Source: Scylla paramamosain | Taxonomy: Eukaryota; Arthropoda; Malacostraca; Decapoda; Portunidae | Assembly: GCF_035594125.1 (NCBI RefSeq) | Contig: NC_087193.1 | Coordinates: 282,501 to 346,500 of the forward strand | Direction: 5' to 3' | Length of the DNA stretch: 64,000 nt | Part shown: positions 9,552 to 21,783 of the stretch, piece by piece | Layout of the letters: every line of letters begins with the position of its first letter | Numbering within the stretch: position 1 is the stretch's first letter | Notes under the pieces: model-generated | What the model was told of the DNA's origin: nothing | The model's input: the letters and a program-made list of their open reading frames with translations, nothing else | Database searches by the model: none | Translations under genes and position numbers: made by a program

Positions 9552-12197
9552 TGAATTTATTGAATTTGAATTTGAATTTTGAATTTAATTTATTGAGTAA
9601 GCTCAGACTTTATATAAAATTATGGAGCACAGCTCTCCAGCAAAAGAATACAAACATTATATACATAATTATATACAGAATGTGCATAATATTACATAAG
9701 AAAAAAAACTACATACAAATGAAATACACTATAAGCAATGGCAAAAAATTAATAAAAAAAAAATGTGTATGCATATATAATGATACATGCTATTACTAAT
9801 TGAGAAATTAGAAAAAAACTATTGACATGTTTTGTACACTATTTATCTGAGTATACGTAGCACCATCCTTAAAAAAAACAAAGATAAATTATTCATCACA
9901 CTTGAACTTGTACTTTGCATGAACAAAACATATTTGAATTGTGTTGGCCTATTTATGTAATAATTTGGTATATACATATTACGTAACCTAACAATTTCCA
10001 CATCCATACATTCAAAAAGAACATGAAATTCATCTCCTACTATCTCAACATTACACTTGTTACATATCCTACCTTCTCTACTGACACCTTGATACCTACC
10101 AACATTTACAGGAAGTCTATTATTACAAGTTCTAAATTTAGTCACTAATAATCTGTCACCCTTTGTTAACTTTTCTAAATACTGTTCTCTGCCAAAATCT
10201 GTCTTAAACACCCTATAATTGCTACTTAATGATTTTGTTTTCAAATTATGATGCCAAGTTACAAGCCACTGATCTTTCAATCTCTGTTCCACAGCTTTCT
10301 TCACCCATCTTGAATTAGGAACATCTTGCAACAACCACATACCAGACATTCCACAATCATTACAAATATTCTTTATACAAGCTATCCATGGAGAAGTATA
10401 AAGCCCTAAGCTATCCAGCTGCAATAGACATTGGTACATTACATAACACAATTTATTATTTTTACCTGAAATTAGCCTAGACCAATAACCTATCATTTAT
10501 TTTCTTTATATAAATATCAAGTGGAAATACACCCAGTTCACCATACACCATGTTATTACAAGTATTCTTATGAACACCTAAAACCTGTTTTACAAATTTC
10601 ATGTACATATACTCTAACTCCCTAGCAATATGGTAACCCCAAATTTCAGATGCATAAGTCAATATAGATAACACCGTGGCGGTAAATAATTCGAGTTGTA
10701 TATCCACTGGCAAGTCAAACTTCCTACACTTACTTATTAATGAGTACATTGATCTTGTGGCTGTCTCTTTTAGCTCCAGCTCACCTTTACGAAACCTCCC
10801 ATTATAATTTAATAACACTCCAAGATACTTATGCTCTGTCACTACTTCAATGTTTTCACCACCAAATTCAAATTCATAGTTAGATCAATTTTGTCTTCCC
10901 CTACTAAACACTACTTCTTTTGTTTTGTTACAATTTAGTTTCAATTTCCATTCATTGAAATATAAATTCAGAGCAGCCAATGCCTGCTTCATTCCATCTT
11001 CACTGTCACTCAAAATAACTGTATCATCTGTATACATAATAACAAATAGTTTCAGATACATGTTTAAGAAATCATCACCAAAATTTACATAACTGCAATT
11101 ATATTCAATTAATTTACTTTCAATATCATTAACATAAAAAGCAAAAAGCAATGGTGATAAATTTTCCCTCTGTCTTACCCCTACATTGCAAACAAAGGTG
11201 TTTGATATCTCCTGGTTAAGCATGACACATGATCTGATATTATTGTACATATTTTTGACTACATTTAGAATTTTCCCTTGCACCTTTTCCTTCACAAGCT
11301 TACACCATAAACCTTCACACCATACCATATCAAAGGCTTTCTTGTAATCAACAAATAAACAAAATAGCTTTCTCTTCTTCCAGTTGAATAAATCAATTAA
11401 ACATTTCAAGAAAAATATATGATCCAGGGTGGAATATCCATGTTTGAAGCCCGCTTGTGTTTCATTAATGATAAGTAAGGTGTCTGAATAATCATTAAGT
11501 CTTTCATTAAGTATGGAGGTGAGCAGCTTCCCCATACAGCAAAGTAAGGTGATGCCCCTGTAATTACTAACATCCTGGATGTCTCCCTTGTTTTTATAGA
11601 GTGGCACTATTGTACCCACCAACCATTCAGCTGGTATGACACCAGTATCAAGTATTTTATTAAACATTTTAACATAGAGGGGACACAAAATATGCTTAGT
11701 ACTTTTAATATATTAATTTAATATCATATCAGATGCTGGGGATTTTTTTTTTTTTATTTAACTTCTTGATATTTCTAACTACCTCTTCTTCACTTATAGG
11801 ATCATCTTGATATTTCTAACAATCTCTTCTTCACTTATAGGATCATCTTGATATTTCTAACTACCTCTTCTTCACTTATAGGATCATTAAGTAGTGATAA
11901 AATTTCAGCATCCGCATGGTCTTCATCATTTGTAATATTCACATCACTATTGTCAGAATTTTCATCACCCGCTAGCTGCTTAAAATGCTCATAGAATTCA
12001 TTTAGTGTTATGGGGATCTGATAAGTTCTTTTCTGACTATTTAAAATTTTCCAATATGCTTTAGGGTCATCACTCTTATATTTTCTAAGTTTCTTTATTA
12101 AGTTATCCCTCTCCTTATTCTTCACTCTTTTTAGATTTGCTTTATATTTCCTGCTTTTCTTGATCATGTTGTTAAAATTTACACTACTTCTATGCAA
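9550..12197 (-). mobile_element. LINE family C copy, with RT core and C-terminal Cys/His region
   Basis: This minus-strand element belongs to a different family from A and B. Readable pieces are 12197-11835 (basic, Lys-rich linker before RT), 11688-10885 (RT core), 10842-10477 (thumb: TEHKYLGVLLNYNG) and 10496-9843 (C-terminal domain). In the RT core, motif A is FVDYKKAFDMVW, motif B is GVRQRENLSPLLF and motif C is MYTDDTVIL, so the catalytic aspartates are present. The C-terminal domain has ICNKCNVEIVGDEFHVLFEC, a C-x2-C...H-x4-C arrangement common in LINE C-termini. A 41-bp tandem triplication at 11765-11887 breaks the N-terminal frame. The 3' end has AATTC-rich short repeats at about 9549-9590. 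The clade is not assigned. Confidence 0.85.
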
Positions 12198-12217
12198 ATG
12201 ATAGCTCTGTCTAGCTT

Positions 12218-12221
12218 TATG

Positions 12222-12257
<36 letters not shown>
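12218..12257. repeat. (TG)n microsatellite
   Basis: About 38 bases of (TG)n directly follow the upstream end of LINE C. Confidence 0.95.
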
Positions 12258-12260
<3 letters not shown>

Positions 12261-12400
12261 GCACCTTGGTGCTTACTGAGCTGCGTTATCCTGAATGGGG
12301 TTCATTTTGAAATTCAGCAAATTTAGGGCAAGAAGTTTGATTTATCATAATGTGTGGAAACACTTAAGGTGTGTGGCTCGCGCTGCCATGCTGTAGGAGG

Positions 12401-12525
<125 letters not shown>

Positions 12526-12747
12526 CAGTTTTAATATCCATGCAAGTTGGGGACAGTAGATCTACCACTCAGCTTCCAAATTTAGATACCTGCTCCCTCG
12601 AATATCAAACCATCAAAACTATGTAAGAGACATGGATAAGTTGACTGCCCATTAAAAAATAAATGTGAATTAAAACAGCCATCATAAAATACAGTTATTC
12701 TCCACCTGTGCTAATTTGATAACTTTGCTTCTTTTTTTTTTTTTCAG

Positions 12748-12929
12748 GAGTGTCTGGCCCTTTGCTGAACCACAGCAATCCATCATCAGTGGTGATGCAG
12801 CCATCAGATCCTCACCTACCGGTGTTGCTGGATCTGGTGGTTGTTGCTATGGGAGAGTCATCGTCATTACTGACAGTGAATGAGGACCTGACTCTCCAAG
12901 TCATCCATCATACAGATATGTCCCCTACG
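12748..12929 (+). CDS. Candidate internal exon of an unidentified gene
   Basis: A T-rich tract ending in cag lies immediately before 12748, and acg|gtgaat lies at 12929/12930. The frame starting with GTG at 12750 is open with non-repetitive, balanced composition: SGPLLNHSNPSSVVMQPSD, then LPVLLDLVVVAMGESSSLL and DLTLQVIHHTDMSP. If spliced at 12930 the exon ends in phase 0, which matches the next candidate exon at 13120. I do not recognise the protein. The donor GTGAAT is usable but not strong, and the frame also runs on to a stop at 12965. LINE C and the (AT)n lie upstream, where an intron would be. This is inference from splice-like signals and coding feel only. Confidence 0.35.
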
Positions 12930-13119
12930 GTGAATAACTATGCCATTTGCTTCATGTTAGAATGAATTCAATTTTGTTCTCTAGTATATACTTATGAACA
13001 CTGTACCCACATTTATCATGTGCTATATTTTACAACAGTATTTTTTTTTATTACAAATCATTAATATGCTATTTAAATACGTTAATAAAAGTTATGTTTT
13101 CATCTTAAATTTATTGCAG

Positions 13120-13170
13120 GCAGAACTTGAGCAGGTGCAGCAATTTATAGTGAATCTGAAGGAGATATGA
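13120..13170 (+). CDS. Candidate terminal exon joined to 12748-12929
   Basis: After 'cttaaatttattgcag', an AELEQVQQFIVNLKEI frame followed by TGA is read in phase 0, consistent with the phase-0 donor at 12930. That implies a 190-bp intron. The peptide is amphipathic (EQVQQFIVNL), like the tail of a coiled coil. AATAAA signals at about 13822 and 13907 could serve as polyadenylation sites for a long 3' UTR that includes the 22-bp minisatellite. The gene is unknown. Confidence 0.33.
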   Translation, partial: AELEQVQQFIVNLKEI

Positions 13171-13217
13171 TGAGACCTCCTGTATGGACTAGTGAAAGCA
13201 CAAAGGAAGTTGGAGAC

Positions 13218-13349
13218 AGGCACAATGGGAAGAGGTAGCAGGCATAACAGGAGCTGATGGCTGGCACAACGAGAACTGGTGGCAGGCACAACGTGAGCTG
13301 GTGGCAGGCACAACGGGAGGTGGTGGCAGGTACAACGGGAAGTGTTGGA
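13218..13349. repeat. 22-bp minisatellite, six copies
   Basis: The unit is approximately aggcacaacgggagctggtggc. Unit starts at 13218, 13240, 13262, 13284, 13306 and 13328 are spaced exactly 22 bases. Copies differ at a few sites. It lies about 50 bases after the candidate stop codon at 13168-13170. Confidence 0.95.
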
Positions 13350-15016
<1,667 letters not shown>

Positions 15017-15181
15017 ACTGCCCTGGAGGGCAGGGGCACTTCTTCCTGACCTTATATTTACATTTAAGGTGTATCTAAAGATATATATGAAAAAATAGAA
15101 CAGAAAAGATCAGCAATAAGGCCGGGAAAGGACTCTAGATAACTACTATGCATGAAATACCAACAAACATAAGTATCTTAC
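15017..15181. other. Short non-coding flank
   Basis: No feature is recognised. Confidence 0.3.
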
Positions 15182-15254
15182 CAGCCAGCAAGCAGCAGTC
15201 TCCAATGACGTTGTGGAAGGGTCCACTTACAAATAGCCTCAGGTTCACCAAAAC
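15182..15254 (-). CDS. Weak candidate internal exon
   Basis: On the minus strand, cacccag precedes 15254 and ggctg|gtaaga follows 15182, giving a 73-nt exon. One open frame reads VLVNLRLFVSGPFHNVIGD then CCLLAG. The sequence is short and the acceptor has a poor pyrimidine tract. In this frame it starts in phase 0, which does not fit the phase-2 end of the upstream candidate exon at 17,934-18,029. If both are real, they belong to different genes or another exon lies between them. Confidence 0.2.
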
Positions 15255-15844
15255 CTGGGTGTGGGTGGGAATTGCATGGCCACACTGAGTCCTCTGCAGG
15301 TGAGGATTGCATGACCACACTGAGTCCTTTGCAGGTGAAGTTGCATCTCCTCGAATAATACTGTGGCGACTGCGACTATCTCTCGCCGATAGGAGGGACA
15401 AATTTTGCTTCCTCTCTTCATCTTTATTTTCGGTGTTCTATGCAAGATTTCACTTTATGCATCAGAAAATCGAGCTTCCTTGGTGGTAAAGCTTGGGAAC
15501 AGTTTAAAATGAGGTTATTTTATGCACAGTTAATAGCAACCTGTTAACAACCTTGCTACCATGACAACTACAACCTCCGACGCGTTCGTGGATAACATTT
15601 GGCGGCCGGAGGTTGCTATCTGCGCCGATCGCAGGTTGTTAATTAAGAAGAAACCTGCTTCGTGGATCTCGGCCTAGGGATAGTGTAGAGAGGTGTGTAG
15701 TGTTCCTGGAGAACCTGTAGCAGTGACAGTTTTGGAATTTGTTTTGTGCTACAAGGAGAAACATTCTTTGTAATCAGTGTGCCGTGGGGTTTATTACAAT
15801 CCCACTGAGATTGTCAGTTCCAAAAGAAAGGTAAAAAGATCATC
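15255..15844. other. Non-coding stretch, no gene recognised
   Basis: A local repeat of 'gcatggccacactgagtcct' versus 'gcatgaccacactgagtcct' occurs at about 15273 and 15309. No coding motif is seen. Confidence 0.35.
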
Positions 15845-16110
15845 CAAAATTCGAGGAAAAGTGTCTTGAAACCTCCCTCTTGAAAGAGTTTCAGCCATAG
15901 AAAAGAAGAAATATGGAAGCAGGTAGGAAGTTTACCAGAGAAAAGGATGAATAGTTGAGGATACTGGTTGCTCTTGCATTAGAGAGGTGGACAGAACAGG
16001 AGTGAGAGAAAGTAGAAAGTCTTGCGCATTGATGCCGCGGAAGGAGAGTGGGTGTGAAAATATCGGTAGAAGATAGCAAGAAAATCAAACATTGCAGTGA
16101 AGAGAAAAGA
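15845..16110 (-). mobile_element. Diverged LINE family A 3' fragment
   Basis: The minus-strand reading matches the end of the LINE A frame: the 'SFKREVSRHL' region (plus-strand gtgtcttgaaacctccctct at about 15860), then 'FSGKLWNSLPASVF'-like, then 'ARVNQYSQ'-like and the 'CTRLSSFSHPYSVH' block at about 16000. The divergence is higher than in the long copies, so it is probably an older insertion. Confidence 0.75.
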
Positions 16111-16646
16111 TTTTAACGGCAGTAACAATAATCATGAAAACACACCTGAAAATTCCAGCTGCATCCATTACAGCTTGTTAAAAGTCTTCGACATGGGATA
16201 TTGAACGAAATGTTTGAGAATACAATCCCTTGAATACGTGACTTGGAAACTTGTGAGTGGCCTTATTCTGTATGGGAATTTTCAAGTTTTGTTGAGACTT
16301 TTGTTAAGTGTTAATAATGTTAGATTAGATCACTAGAATGGAGTAGCGGCACACAGCCTGATCAGATTATTCTTCGCACTTCTCCGGATGATTCTCAGAA
16401 CGTAGTATCTGACCCCAGGCGTGATAATGGGTAACTACGCACATACCGCCTCACTTTTCAGTCTTAATCGATACCAAGAAAACATCATCCAATTTGCTAA
16501 ATATTTATTTTTATGGTTTACATACATAATTGCAAGTTAAAGGGAATATTCAGTGCATAATCTGGTGTAATTAATACCCCAAATGGAAATGACCACAGCG
16601 ACTGAACCTGAAGTACTCTTCGTGATGGTTGTGTGGAGAGAGGCTA

Positions 16647-16648
<2 letters not shown>
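16111..16648. other. Non-coding stretch
   Basis: No gene or element is recognised. Confidence 0.3.
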
Positions 16649-16687
<39 letters not shown>

Positions 16688-16949
16688 CCATGGTTGCCGC
16701 TGTCACTAGTGTTACTGGTGTTGCTGCTGTTATTGGTGTTACCGGTGTTGCCACTGTTGCCGGTGTTGCCACTGTTACTGGTGTTACCGATGTTATCAGT
16801 GTTATTTGTATTATTGGTGTTGGCGCCTTACTATTGTTACCGGTGTTGTTGCTATTACCAGTGTTTAAAGCGTTATCGCTATTGTCACTGTTACTAGTGT
16901 TTCCGCTGATATTTGTGTTGCTGATGTTATCAGTGTTATCGCTGTTCTC

Positions 16950-16991
<42 letters not shown>
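16649..16991. repeat. (TG)n - GTT/GCT trinucleotide-like tract - (TG)n
   Basis: (TG)n at about 16650-16685 and 16950-16991 bracket a cryptic repeat of 3-base periodicity (gttgccactgttgccggtgt-like) from 16690 to 16948. The Val/Leu-rich frames here come from the repeat. Confidence 0.85.
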
Positions 16992-16993
<2 letters not shown>

Positions 16994-17004
16994 TTTTTTT
17001 TTTA

Positions 17005-17216
17005 ACGCTATGCGCTCAACACACAGAGATTGGTCCCTGATACGGATCAGTGGTCATTCCTTTGAAAATATAAATAATAATACCTCTTGGTTCCCCAATT
17101 AGGCAAAGGTACCTTGGCCTTGGGAATACTGAGGTGGAATTGGAACAACAGGGCAACATACAAATATGAAGAGTAGTAATCAGTGAAACCCAATGGAGAG
17201 GACAGGGACACAGTTG
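17005..17216 (-). mobile_element. Diverged LINE family A fragment (EN-RT linker)
   Basis: Plus-strand 'gctatgcgctcaacacacag' and 'gtggtcattcctttgaaaat' match, with changes, 'gttatgcgctcagcacacaa' and 'gtagtcattccaaggaaaat' of copy A2. On the minus strand it reads [15 protein letters not shown], compared with [16 protein letters not shown] in A2. It is old and truncated on both sides, between (TG)n and the minisatellite at 17.3 kb. Confidence 0.7.
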
Positions 17217-17289
17217 TGGCCATTATTACAGCAATTACATATATTACCGTTGTTGCCACAATTCCCGTTATTACCATTGTTGCCGCAAT

Positions 17290-17725
17290 TGCCATTCTTT
17301 TCGCAGCCGCTGCTGCCGCCACTGCCACTTTCGCCACTGCCGCCACTACCATTTTCGCCACTGCCGCCACTGCCGCCACTGCCATTTTCGCCACTGCCGC
17401 CACTGCCATTTTCGCCACTGCCACCACTGCTGCCACTGCCGCCACTGCCATTTTCGCCACTGCCACCAGTGCCGCCACTGACGCCACTGCCATTTTCGCC
17501 ACTGCCGCCACTGCCATTTTCGCCACTGCCGCCACTGCCACCACTGCCATTTTCGCCACTGCCACCACTGCCGCCACTACCGCTACTGCCATTTTCGCCA
17601 CTGCCGCCACTGCCGCCACTGCCATTTTCGCCACTGCCACCACTGCCGCCAATGCCGCCAATGCCGCCACTGCCGCCAGTGCCGCCGTCGTCAGCGTTGC
17701 CACTTTCGCCACTGCCACAGCAGAG
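17290..17725. repeat. GC-rich minisatellite built from gccactgcc and gccactgccattttc
   Basis: The 9-base gccactgcc (with variants gccaccactgcc and gccgccactgcc) and the 15-base gccactgccattttcgcc alternate irregularly. All spacings are multiples of three, so both strands stay open for about 190-240 codons, giving Ala-Thr, Pro-Leu and Ala-Val runs. No promoter, splice context or domain supports a protein. Confidence 0.9.
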
Positions 17726-17933
17726 ACAAAAGGTGAGTAGACAAAAGTGGACGAAACGTGCATAGGAAGATAAGAAAACTACAAAACTACAAAAATATCA
17801 CCTACTCGTAAAGCAAAGATGGAACAAGGAGTGTGATAACATTTAGACAATGTAAATGCCGTGAAGTGAATAAGGAGGCATGGCATGTATGTAATGAAGC
17901 GTTAAGGTAGACGAGGAGGCGGCGATGACTTAC

Positions 17934-18029
17934 CCATTTCTAAAGAAGCCCAATTCTTGGGCGTCTGGCACGTAGAGAGCAATTGCTGCTCCCACCACGC
18001 ACAACACAGCCACGAAGGAGACCAAGAAC
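17934..18029 (-). CDS. Candidate internal exon encoding a hydrophobic, signal-peptide-like segment
   Basis: On the minus strand a pyrimidine-rich acceptor (ctgcctttcttccag) precedes 18029, and a consensus donor (aatgg|gtaagt) follows 17934. The 96-nt exon starts and ends in phase 2. It reads FLVSFVAVLCVVGAAIALYV followed by PDAQELGFFRN. The first 20 residues are a typical hydrophobic core, with AIA before the polar part, as in a cleavable signal peptide or single membrane anchor. The initiator Met would lie in an upstream exon to the right, which I cannot find. The gene family is not recognised. Both splice sites are good, and the composition is unlike the repeats around it. LINE A copy A2 would lie in the preceding intron. 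Confidence 0.5.
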
Positions 18030-18360
18030 CTGGAAGAAAGGCAGTAATGAGGAGTGGCATGCGAATGTGGCCTATTTTTTTTATTTCTTTATAGCAGGCC
18101 ACTTCTGCCGAGGCGCCCATCGCCTCCCAAACCTCCTGTGTCTTTACATCGCCTGGCCCTCGGGACAAACCAGAACATTCTGGAAGCTATCATTCTTGGA
18201 AGCTATTATATGACGCATTGGACCAAGTGTTGTGTTGGTGATTTGAATTTGACTTAATAGGGACCTCAATATAATTTCCACCAGCCTTAGATAACCTTGG
18301 AGGTCAAATTACAACTATAATTCAAGATCAGGTAAGTCACAGGTCCCTGTGAACTCGAAG
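18030..18360. other. Putative intron sequence, no other feature
   Basis: This lies between the candidate exon at 17,934-18,029 and the tail of LINE A2. No coding motif is seen. Confidence 0.3.
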
Positions 18361-18589
18361 CTTTTTTTTTTTTTTTATGTAGGAAGGATACTGGCCAAGG
18401 GCAACAAAAATCTAATAAAAAAAAAATGCCCACTGAAATGCCAGTCCCTTAAAAGGGTCAAAGCAGTGGTCAAAAATTGGTGGATAAGTGTCTTGAAACC
18501 TCCCTCTTGAAGGAATTCAAGTCATAGGAAGGTGGAAATACAGAAGCAGGCAAGGAATTCCAGAGTTTACCAGAGAAAGGGATGAATGA

Positions 18590-19573
18590 TTAAGAATACT
18601 GGTTAACTCTTGCGTTAGAGTGGTGGACAGAATAGGGGTGAGAGAAAGAAGAAAGTCTTGTGCAGCAAGGCCGCGGAAGGAGGGGAGGCATGCAGTTAGC
18701 AAGATCAGAAGAGCAGTTGGCATTAAAATAGCGATAGAAGACAGCTAGATATGCAACATTGCGGCGGTGAGAGAGGGGCTGAAGACAGTCAGTTAGAGGA
18801 GAGGAGTTGATGAAACAAAAAGTTTTTGATTCCACCCTGTCTAGAAGAGCAGTATGAGTGGAACCCCCCCAGACATGTGAAGCATACTCCATACATGGAC
18901 GGATAAGGCCCTTGTACAGAGTTAGCAGCTGGGGGGGTGAGAGAAACTGACGGAGACGTCTCAGAACACCTAACTTCATAGAAGCTGTTTTAGCTAGAGA
19001 TGAGATGTGAAGTTTCCAGTTCAGATTATAAGTAAAGGACAGACCGAGGATGTTCAGTGTAGAAGAGAGGGACAGTTGAGTGTCATTGAAGAAGAGGGGA
19101 TAGTTGTCTGGAAGATTGTGTCGAGTTGATAGATGGAGGAATTGAGTTTTTGAGGCATTGAACAATACCAAGTTTGTTCTGCCCCAATCAGAAATTTTAG
19201 AAAGATCAGAAGTCAGGCGTTCTGTGGCTTCCCTGCGTGATATGTTTACCTCCTGAAGGGTTGGACGTCTATGAAAAGACGTGGAAAAGTGCAGGGTGCT
19301 ATCATCAGCATAGGAGTGGATAGGACAAGAAGTTTGGTTTAGATTATCATTAATGAGTAATAAGAAGAGAGTGGGTGACAGGATAGAACCCTGAGGAACA
19401 CCACTGTTAATAGATTTAGGAGAAGAACAGTGACCGTCTACCACAGCAGCAATAGAACGGTCAGAAAGGAAACTTGAGATGAAGTTACAGAGAGAAGGAT
19501 AGAAACCGTAGGAGGGTAGTTTTGAAATCAAAGCTTTGTGCCAGACTCTATCAAAGGGTTTTGATATGTCCAA
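18590..19573 (-). pseudogene. LINE A reverse transcriptase, palm to C-terminus (copy A2)
   Basis: A 327-residue open piece begins within RT motif A and runs through motif B, the YADD box and the thumb ([20 protein letters not shown]) to the conserved C-terminal block (LLTLYKGLIRPCMEYASHVW, then NVAYLAVFYRYF). It lacks the fingers in the same frame because of the upstream duplication at about 19748-19790. The true start codon of the LINE A protein lies far upstream, so the first Met here is not a biological start. Confidence 0.85.
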
Positions 19574-19786
19574 GGCAACAGCAAAAGTTTCACCAAAGTC
19601 TCTAAAAGAGGATGACCAAGACTCAGTAAGGAAAGCCAGAAGATCACCAGTAGAGCGGCCTTGACGGAATCCATACTGGCGATCAGATAGAAGGTTGTGA
19701 AGTGATAGATGTTTAAGAATCTTCCTGTTGAGGATAGATTCAAAAATTTTAGATAAGCAGGAAATTAAATTTAGATAAGCAGGAAA

Positions 19787-20818
19787 TTAAATTAAAGGAC
19801 GGTAGTTTGAGGGATTAGAGCGGTCACCCTTTTTAGGAACAGGTTGAATGTAGGCAAACTTCCAGCAAGAAGGAAAGGTAGATGTTGACAGACAGAGCTG
19901 AAAGAGTTTGACTAGGCAAGGTGCAAGCACGGAGGCACAGTTTCGGAGAACAATAGGAAGGACCCCATCAGGTCCATAAGCCTTCCGAGGGTTTAGGCCA
20001 GCGAGGGCATGGAAAACATCATTGCGAAGAATTTTAATAGGTGGCATGAAGTAGTCAGAGGGTGGAGGAGAGGGAGGAACAAGCCCAGAATCGTCCAAGG
20101 TAGAGTTTTTAACAAAGGTTTGAGCAAAGAGTTCAGCTTTAGAAATAGATGTGATAGCAGTGGTGCCATCTGGTTGAAGTACAGGAGGGAAAGAAGAAGA
20201 AGCAAAGTTATTGGAGATATTTTTGGCTAGATGCCAGAAATCACGAGGGGAGTTAGAACTTGAAAGGTTTTGACATTTTCTCTTAATGAAGGAGTTTTTG
20301 GCTAGTTGGAGAACAGACTTGGCATGGTTCCGGGCAGAAATATAAAGTGCATGAGATTCTGGTGAAGGAAGGCTTAAGTACCTTTTGTGGGCCACCTCTC
20401 TATCATGTATAGTACGAGAACAAGCTGTGTTAAACCAAGGTTTAGAAGGTTTAGGACGAGAAAAAGAGTGAGGAATGTACGCCTCCATGCCAGACACTAT
20501 CACCTCTGTTATGCGCTCAGCACACAAAGACGGGTCTCTGACACGGAAGCAGTAGTCATTCCAAGGAAAATCAGCAAAATACCTCCTCAGGTCCCCCGAA
20601 CTAGCAGAGGCAAAACGCCAGAGGCACCTTTGCTTAGGGGGATCCTGAGGAGGGATTGGAGTGATAGGACAAGATAAAGATATGAGATTGTTATCGGAGG
20701 AGCCCAACGGAGAAGAAAGGGTGACAGCATAAGCAGAAGGATTAGAGGTCAGGAAAAGGTCAAGAATGTTGGGCGTATCTCCAAGACGGTCAGGAATACG
20801 AGTAGAGTGTTGCACCAA
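19787..20818 (-). pseudogene. LINE A endonuclease end, linker and RT fingers (copy A2)
   Basis: A 343-residue open piece begins in the endonuclease C-terminal part ([23 protein letters not shown]; [19 protein letters not shown]). It continues through the '[20 protein letters not shown]' linker and the RT fingers ([40 protein letters not shown]). It ends at YRPLI, where the 21-bp duplication shifts the frame. Confidence 0.85.
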
Positions 20819-20998
20819 TTGCTCTAGGTCATGGAGAATATAGCAAAGTTGTAGGCTAGTTCACCAGGATGGTCAGTGAAGGGAGAGGAAAGCCAAAGCT
20901 GGTGGTGAACATTGAAGTCTCCAAGAATGGAGATCTCTGCAAAAGGGAAGAGGGTCAGAATGTGCTCCACTTTGGAAGTTAAGTAGTCAAAGAAGAAG

Positions 20999-21198
20999 CT
21001 GACTACTTTGGATCAAGTGTGTGGTTGGTGGTTGAGTTTTACTTAATAGCGTTCTAAAAATGGCCATCATTGGTCTCGGATGATCTCTAATATCCATTCC
21101 ACTCCATATTGGTATTCCTCAGGTCAGTTTATCCTTGTAGACCAAGTTTGGAATTGATAGGTTGTAAAGTGTAGAAGTTTGGGAACAAACAAATAAAC
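20999..21198. other. Non-coding flank
   Basis: No feature is recognised. Confidence 0.3.
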
Positions 21199-21780
<582 letters not shown>

Positions 21781-21783
21781 AAT

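Larger units (their letters stand above)
18361..20998 (-). mobile_element. LINE family A copy (A2), 5'-truncated in the endonuclease
   Basis: The 3' end is at the T-run at 18361-18376 on the plus strand (the A-tail). The 5' break is at about 20998. Reading minus, it has the C-terminal part of the endonuclease (about 20998-20700), a linker, then RT. The pieces at 20818-19787 and 19573-18590 are open for 343 and 327 residues. The first ends [13 protein letters not shown]. The second holds motif A (DISKPFDRVWHK, Ala to Pro), motif B (GVPQGSILSPTLF) and motif C (SYADDSTLHF). Between them, a direct duplication of 'ttagataagcaggaaattaaa' (about 19748-19790) breaks the frame. No target-site duplication was confirmed. 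Confidence 0.9.

Noticed and set aside
17047..17765. Frames of 185-238 codons on both strands (Ala/Thr, Pro/Leu, Ala/Val-rich)
   Set aside because: The minisatellite has a period that is a multiple of 3. Both strands are open at once, and part is a LINE A fragment.
15182..18029. Joining the 17.9-kb and 15.2-kb exon candidates into one gene
   Set aside because: Splice phases disagree (phase 2 end against a phase 0 start), and the phase-2 join would give an immediate stop.
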